From NCBI GenBank assembly GCA_023421075.1, contig JAEZUM010000055.1, forward strand, positions 79,350 to 143,349: 64,000 bases of DNA, written 5' to 3'. This document shows positions 61,388 through 64,000 of this stretch, in pieces (the stretch's first letter is position 1; each line of letters begins with the position of its first letter). The notes under the pieces were generated by a model, which saw only the letters and a list, made by a program, of their open reading frames with translations, was not told the origin of the DNA and ran no database searches. This stretch comes from Bacillota bacterium (GTDB taxonomy: Bacteria; Bacillota; Clostridia; Lachnospirales; Lachnospiraceae). A program made the position numbers and the translations under genes.

Positions 61388-61479
61388 ATTGATGTTATTA
61401 TATATTCTATAAATCGATTTAATGTGTTTAGGGAAGCTTATTGTAGCTTTATTTCATCAGAAAGAGGAGGAAATGATGC

Positions 61480-61959
61480 ATGAATACAATTGATTTTGCG
61501 ATCAGCATGGAATTAGAGGGTCAGAAGTATTATAATGAGTTGGCTGAATTGAATATGGATAATGAGCTGCACAAGGTGTTTTTATTGTTGGCAGACTCTG
61601 AGAAGCAGCATGCCAACCTGTTGAAAAAATATAAGAAGAGGGAAGCCTTAAATTTGGAGGATCACTTTATCCGTCCGGAGTTCAAATCCGTATTTAAAGA
61701 TTTGCAGCATTTTCGCAAGGAACACTCTGCAAAGCAGTTGGATGCGTATCGGATCGCCTGTGAGCAGGAGGAGAAGAGCATTAAGTTATATAGCGATATG
61801 AAAGCCAAGGCGGAAAATGTATTGGAAGAAGAAATCTTTGATTATCTGATTCGTCAAGAAGAGGAGCATCTGGTTTTGTTTGAAGAGTTGGTTAAGATGG
61901 TAACCCGTCCTGAGGAGTGGGTTGAATCTGCCGAGTTTGGAATCCGTGAGGATTATTAA
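61480..61959 (+). CDS. Ferritin-like (rubrerythrin-type) diiron protein
   Basis: The 159-residue four-helix-bundle protein has metal-binding patterns of the rubrerythrin/ferritin-like group: SMELEGQKYYNELAE near residue 9, DSEKQHANLLKKY near 40, CEQEEKSIKLYSDM near 92 and RQEEEHLVLFEELV near 125. The C-terminal rubredoxin domain of true rubrerythrins is absent. GAGGAGG precedes the ATG. It probably takes part in peroxide or iron handling together with the rubredoxin encoded elsewhere in the window. Confidence 0.88.
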   Translation: MNTIDFAISMELEGQKYYNELAELNMDNELHKVFLLLADSEKQHANLLKKYKKREALNLEDHFIRPEFKSVFKDLQHFRKEHSAKQLDAYRIACEQEEKSIKLYSDMKAKAENVLEEEIFDYLIRQEEEHLVLFEELVKMVTRPEEWVESAEFGIREDY

Positions 61960-62008
61960 GTATTGAGTATGTAATATCGTTGTATTGAGTTCCATATAGA
62001 ATAGCTAA

Positions 62009-62052
62009 AAAGCTTCTGCTAGTGATTTTGATATAAGCAGAAGCTTTCTTTA
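62009..62052 (+). terminator. Terminator after the ferritin-like gene
   Basis: AAAGCTTCTGCT (62009-62020) pairs perfectly with 62036-62047, followed by CTTTATT. It lies just before the dispersed palindrome repeats. Confidence 0.85.
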
Positions 62053-62055
62053 TTA

Positions 62056-62215
62056 TACATGATACATAAAATATCTGCGAAGCTGATATTTTTAAAATCT
62101 GATATAAAACATATCTACGAAGCAGATATGTTCGAATACAGGATACACAAAATATTCGTTAAGTTGATATCTTTGAATATCTGCTTCCTAATTATCTGCG
62201 AAGCTGATTTTTTGA
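62056..62215. repeat. Array of the dispersed terminator-like palindrome
   Basis: At least four related units in a row: 62056-62095 (ATACATAAAATATCTGCGAA then GCTGATATTTTT), a second around CATATCTACGAAGCAGATATG (near 62110-62130), a third starting ATACACAAAATATTCGTTAAG and a fourth around ATTATCTGCGAAGCTGAT (near 62195). Each forms a short hairpin with a GAA-type tip. The first is nearly identical to the unit at 3620 in the window. Confidence 0.8.
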
Positions 62216-62277
62216 AGATATACTTCACGCACGGTACTAATTTAAACTCCGTCTGCTCAATGATCGGTAGTTAGAAC

Positions 62278-62850
62278 TTAGGGATATAAGCTTAATTTGA
62301 GCCTTTCCTTCATTTTTAGCTTTGTAATATTCTTTCCGGCACAACTGACAATCTTACCGGCATCAGATAGTTTTCTGATCTGTTCCCTGGATAAGTGAAG
62401 CTGCTTCACCAGCAGTTTGTCAAGCCGAAGATCAAAGGGATAGGCACAAATTATTTCGATATCACAGACCTGAGTCAACTCATGATACACAATGGTATCT
62501 CCGGTTACATCATAGTTAATATTCTCATAGTTAATTATTGCTTTGTTTCTGGACAGAGTAGCTGAATCAAAGGCATAAATACCGGCAAGCTCCTTATCGT
62601 TTGATAAGAATTTATGATACAGCTCCTTGTCAATTGATTTTACATTGGTTCGTGAGATTATCTCCATATTCCAGGTCGTGCTGCATTTATTACATTGATA
62701 GATCAGCCATACATCGATGGCATTATGATTGGCGTTGACTCTGAAGTTTCCGCTGCATTCATAAACAGAGGAATTACCGCATTTTGGACAATTGCGTATC
62801 ACGACAGGCCAGGAAGTGGGAGTGATTTCCCATATATATGTGTTATGCAT
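62278..62850 (-). CDS. DUF1062 family protein with zinc-ribbon and S4-like region
   Basis: The 190-residue protein has two CxxC pairs (NCPKCGN near residue 20 and QCNKCSTTWNM near 52) that suggest a zinc ribbon. The family pattern FRVNANHNAIDVWLIYQC and TTWNMEI marks DUF1062. The C-terminal segment RLDKLLVKQLHLSREQIRKL resembles an S4 RNA-binding start. Function unknown; RNA binding is an inference from the S4-like part. It is a single gene. The ATG at 62850 is used, though the ribosome-binding site is only moderate. Confidence 0.85.
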   Translation of the reverse strand: MHNTYIWEITPTSWPVVIRNCPKCGNSSVYECSGNFRVNANHNAIDVWLIYQCNKCSTTWNMEIISRTNVKSIDKELYHKFLSNDKELAGIYAFDSATLSRNKAIINYENINYDVTGDTIVYHELTQVCDIEIICAYPFDLRLDKLLVKQLHLSREQIRKLSDAGKIVSCAGKNITKLKMKERLKLSLYP

Positions 62851-63205
62851 TTCTATACGCTCCTTATCAGAGCTGTATAGAACAGAAGTATTATATTTTA
62901 TTTTTTCATTAATATCTTAACCTGAGTAATTTTTTAGTATCATTCCATTTCTATACAGCTCACACGAATTAATAATTGAACGCTCACGGAATTGCATGAA
63001 AAGGGAACCCATTTTTTGTCATGGGATTATTACATGCTCCGTAAGTTACTTGTCTTATTAATTAGTTTTTATAGGGTGTAGTCATAACAGAATCCTCCTT
63101 GTTTGATGCTTTTAGAATACCACAGAGCAGGAGAGGAGAATACCTTGCGCATATTTCTTAATCAAAGTTAAGGCTGGCTTTCTGCGTATAAGAAAATAAA
63201 ACATT
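62851..63205. other. Intergenic stretch upstream of the DUF1062 gene
   Basis: About 350 bases with no supported gene, AT-rich. It contains the DUF1062 promoter region and the tail beyond the CD3324-type gene. Confidence 0.4.
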
Positions 63206-63240
63206 AAAAAAGGTGCCGTACATTTTGTATTCGTACGGCA
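63206..63240 (-). terminator. Terminator of the CD3324-type gene
   Basis: On the minus strand TGCCGTAC (63233-63240) pairs with GTACGGCA (63214-63221), followed by six Ts. Confidence 0.88.
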
Positions 63241-63254
63241 GCCCTCAAGTGAAT

Positions 63255-63551
63255 TTATAAATTCATATTATAACAGTAATTCTTATTTTTCTCTTTCAAT
63301 AATATCCGTTGTATGCTCTTAAGAGAGAGGTAATACTCTTCAGCAAGGCTTGCGGCACTTACTCCTGCGGTATACTTTTCATAAATCTCCTCATCTCTTT
63401 GATTAAGCTGGCTTCTGGTAGGAGTATTCGCACCCCATTCCTTATGATTATCGGCTTTCTTGGGGATATAGAGATATTGACCCTGTGCGTATTCCTGTAA
63501 TAATTCCAGCAGCTCTTGCGGCAATACTAATTCTGCTTTTTGATAGCTCAT
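63255..63551 (-). CDS. CD3324-type small HTH protein
   Basis: The 98-residue protein begins MSYQKAELVLPQELLELLQEY, includes YIPKKADNHKEWG near residue 32 and ends in a helix-turn-helix-like AASLAEEYYLSLKSIQRILLK. This layout matches CD3324-family proteins of Clostridia, whose role is unknown but likely regulatory. The open frame begins upstream at 63599; AAGGAGG before the ATG at 63551 decides the start. It is a single gene with its own terminator. Confidence 0.85.
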   Translation of the reverse strand: MSYQKAELVLPQELLELLQEYAQGQYLYIPKKADNHKEWGANTPTRSQLNQRDEEIYEKYTAGVSAASLAEEYYLSLKSIQRILLKEKNKNYCYNMNL

Positions 63552-63787
63552 TTTGCTCCTCCTTATCCAAATGAATTGAATAATCAACTCATTTGTCATG
63601 AAATAAATTCTCAGGATTGGGCAAAGGCTACTTCACATTTTAATTTTATTTGCTGCGATAGCCTTTGCTACGCATTCATAACGATGTCCATCATATAAGA
63701 CTATGCTCCTTTCATGTTTCAGACGATAGAGGTGTGATTGTGCATCTGCAATATGGCTTACCCATTTGAGAGGATTTTGCTGATACA
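63552..63787. other. Gene-free stretch upstream of the CD3324-type gene
   Basis: About 240 bases without a supported gene. TCATTTGTCATGAAAT near 63589 resembles segments at 54828 and, inverted, 414. Confidence 0.4.
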
Positions 63788-63838
63788 CAAAAAGAGGATG
63801 TGCTACTAACAAGCCGAAGCTGTCTGTAACACATCCTC
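63788..63838 (-). terminator. Terminator of the cold-shock gene
   Basis: On the minus strand GAGGATGTGTTAC (63826-63838) pairs with 63794-63806 (one G-U), followed by five Ts. Confidence 0.88.
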
Positions 63839-63878
63839 ATGGTTAATCCGCTAGGATATAAAACCGCTTTTCATTACA

Positions 63879-64000
63879 TTATGCAACAGTTACGTTAACT
63901 GCCTGCATACCACGTTGACCCTTCTCAAGATCAAATGTAACCTTCTGGCCTTCTTCTAATGTCTTGAAGCCGTTGGAAGCGATACCAGAGAAATGTACAA
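63879..64000 (-). CDS. Cold-shock protein (partial, C-terminal part)
   Basis: Only the last 40 residues are in the window. The minus strand reads VHFSGIASNGFKTLEEGQ, then KVTFDLEKGQRGMQAVNVTVA and a TAA stop at 63879-63881. The FVHFS-type RNA-binding motif and the QAVNV end identify a CspA-family OB-fold RNA chaperone. The N-terminal strands, including the first RNA-binding motif, lie beyond the edge. A strong terminator follows. Confidence 0.95.
   Translation of the reverse strand, partial: VHFSGIASNGFKTLEEGQKVTFDLEKGQRGMQAVNVTVA

Noticed and set aside
62056..62215. CRISPR array
   Set aside because: The units are variable, palindromic and adjacent, without uniform repeats separated by equal unique spacers, and there are no cas genes.

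Overview
The window looks like chromosomal DNA of a low-GC, strictly anaerobic, plant-polysaccharide-using Firmicute. It best fits Lachnospiraceae (Clostridium cluster XIVa, Lachnoclostridium/Anaerocolumna type). The grounds are strong AGGAGG ribosome-binding sites, Rex, rubredoxin/ferredoxin/rubrerythrin-type proteins, xylose isomerase, two YesMN-type two-component systems beside sugar ABC transporters, a Cys/Gly-rich small protein, and genes such as the CD3324-type and DUF1062 proteins. This assignment rests on gene content and remembered family resemblance, not a database search. I see no rRNA, tRNA, CRISPR array, prophage or transposase.

Layout. 0-3.5 kb: luxS (cut by the window edge), a HAD phosphatase, trpS and a D-2-hydroxyacid dehydrogenase. 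3.6-8.1 kb: a spermidine/putrescine operon on the minus strand, led by its XRE-cupin regulator, with a clear promoter and overlapping inverted-repeat operators. 8.4-10.6 kb: aroC and three small genes. 10.7-28.7 kb: a carbohydrate locus. It holds a YesMN pair, a divergent family 1 ABC transporter and a GH31 glycosidase, then AraC regulators around a LacI-controlled cluster (FucU/RbsD mutarotase, class II aldolase, LacI, FGGY kinase, GatD-like dehydrogenase, PfkB kinase, aldo/keto reductase). 29-32 kb: an intracellular-type subtilase and a PadR/HAAS-domain pair. 32-35 kb: xylA and an iron/redox group (ferritin, ferredoxin, rubredoxin). 35-40.6 kb: tcdA, a DUF554 protein, and a probable citrate synthase/isocitrate dehydrogenase/GntR operon. 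40.9-48.4 kb: an ABC-F ATPase, then rex, a coiled-coil gene, acpS, nnr, alr and a MazF-type toxin with no visible antitoxin. 48.8-57.4 kb: a second YesMN pair with an LplABC-type transporter. 57.6-60 kb: a minus-strand run of small AT-rich genes of unknown function joined by related linkers. 60.3-64 kb: a histidine phosphatase, rlmH, a ferritin-like protein, DUF1062, a CD3324-type protein and the end of a cold-shock gene.

How the parts work together. The 20.4-27.7 kb cluster can be read as a hexitol/ketohexose pathway: sugar mutarotation and reduction to an alditol, phosphorylation by the FGGY kinase, oxidation by the GatD-like enzyme to a ketose 6-phosphate, a second phosphorylation by PfkB and cleavage by the class II aldolase. 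Divergent promoters on both sides of the fucU/aldolase intergenic region each carry the same GAAACGTTTC operator just after the -10 box. Both ABC sugar operons place a hairpin terminator between the binding-protein gene and the first permease gene, which would give more binding protein than permease.

The most unusual non-coding features are three very long interrupted hairpins (189-208 nt, at 28.9, 40.7 and 57.4 kb), a dispersed terminator-like palindrome repeated at 3.6 and 62.1 kb, and the repeated GCGTCACA-containing linkers between the small genes at 58.7-59.5 kb.
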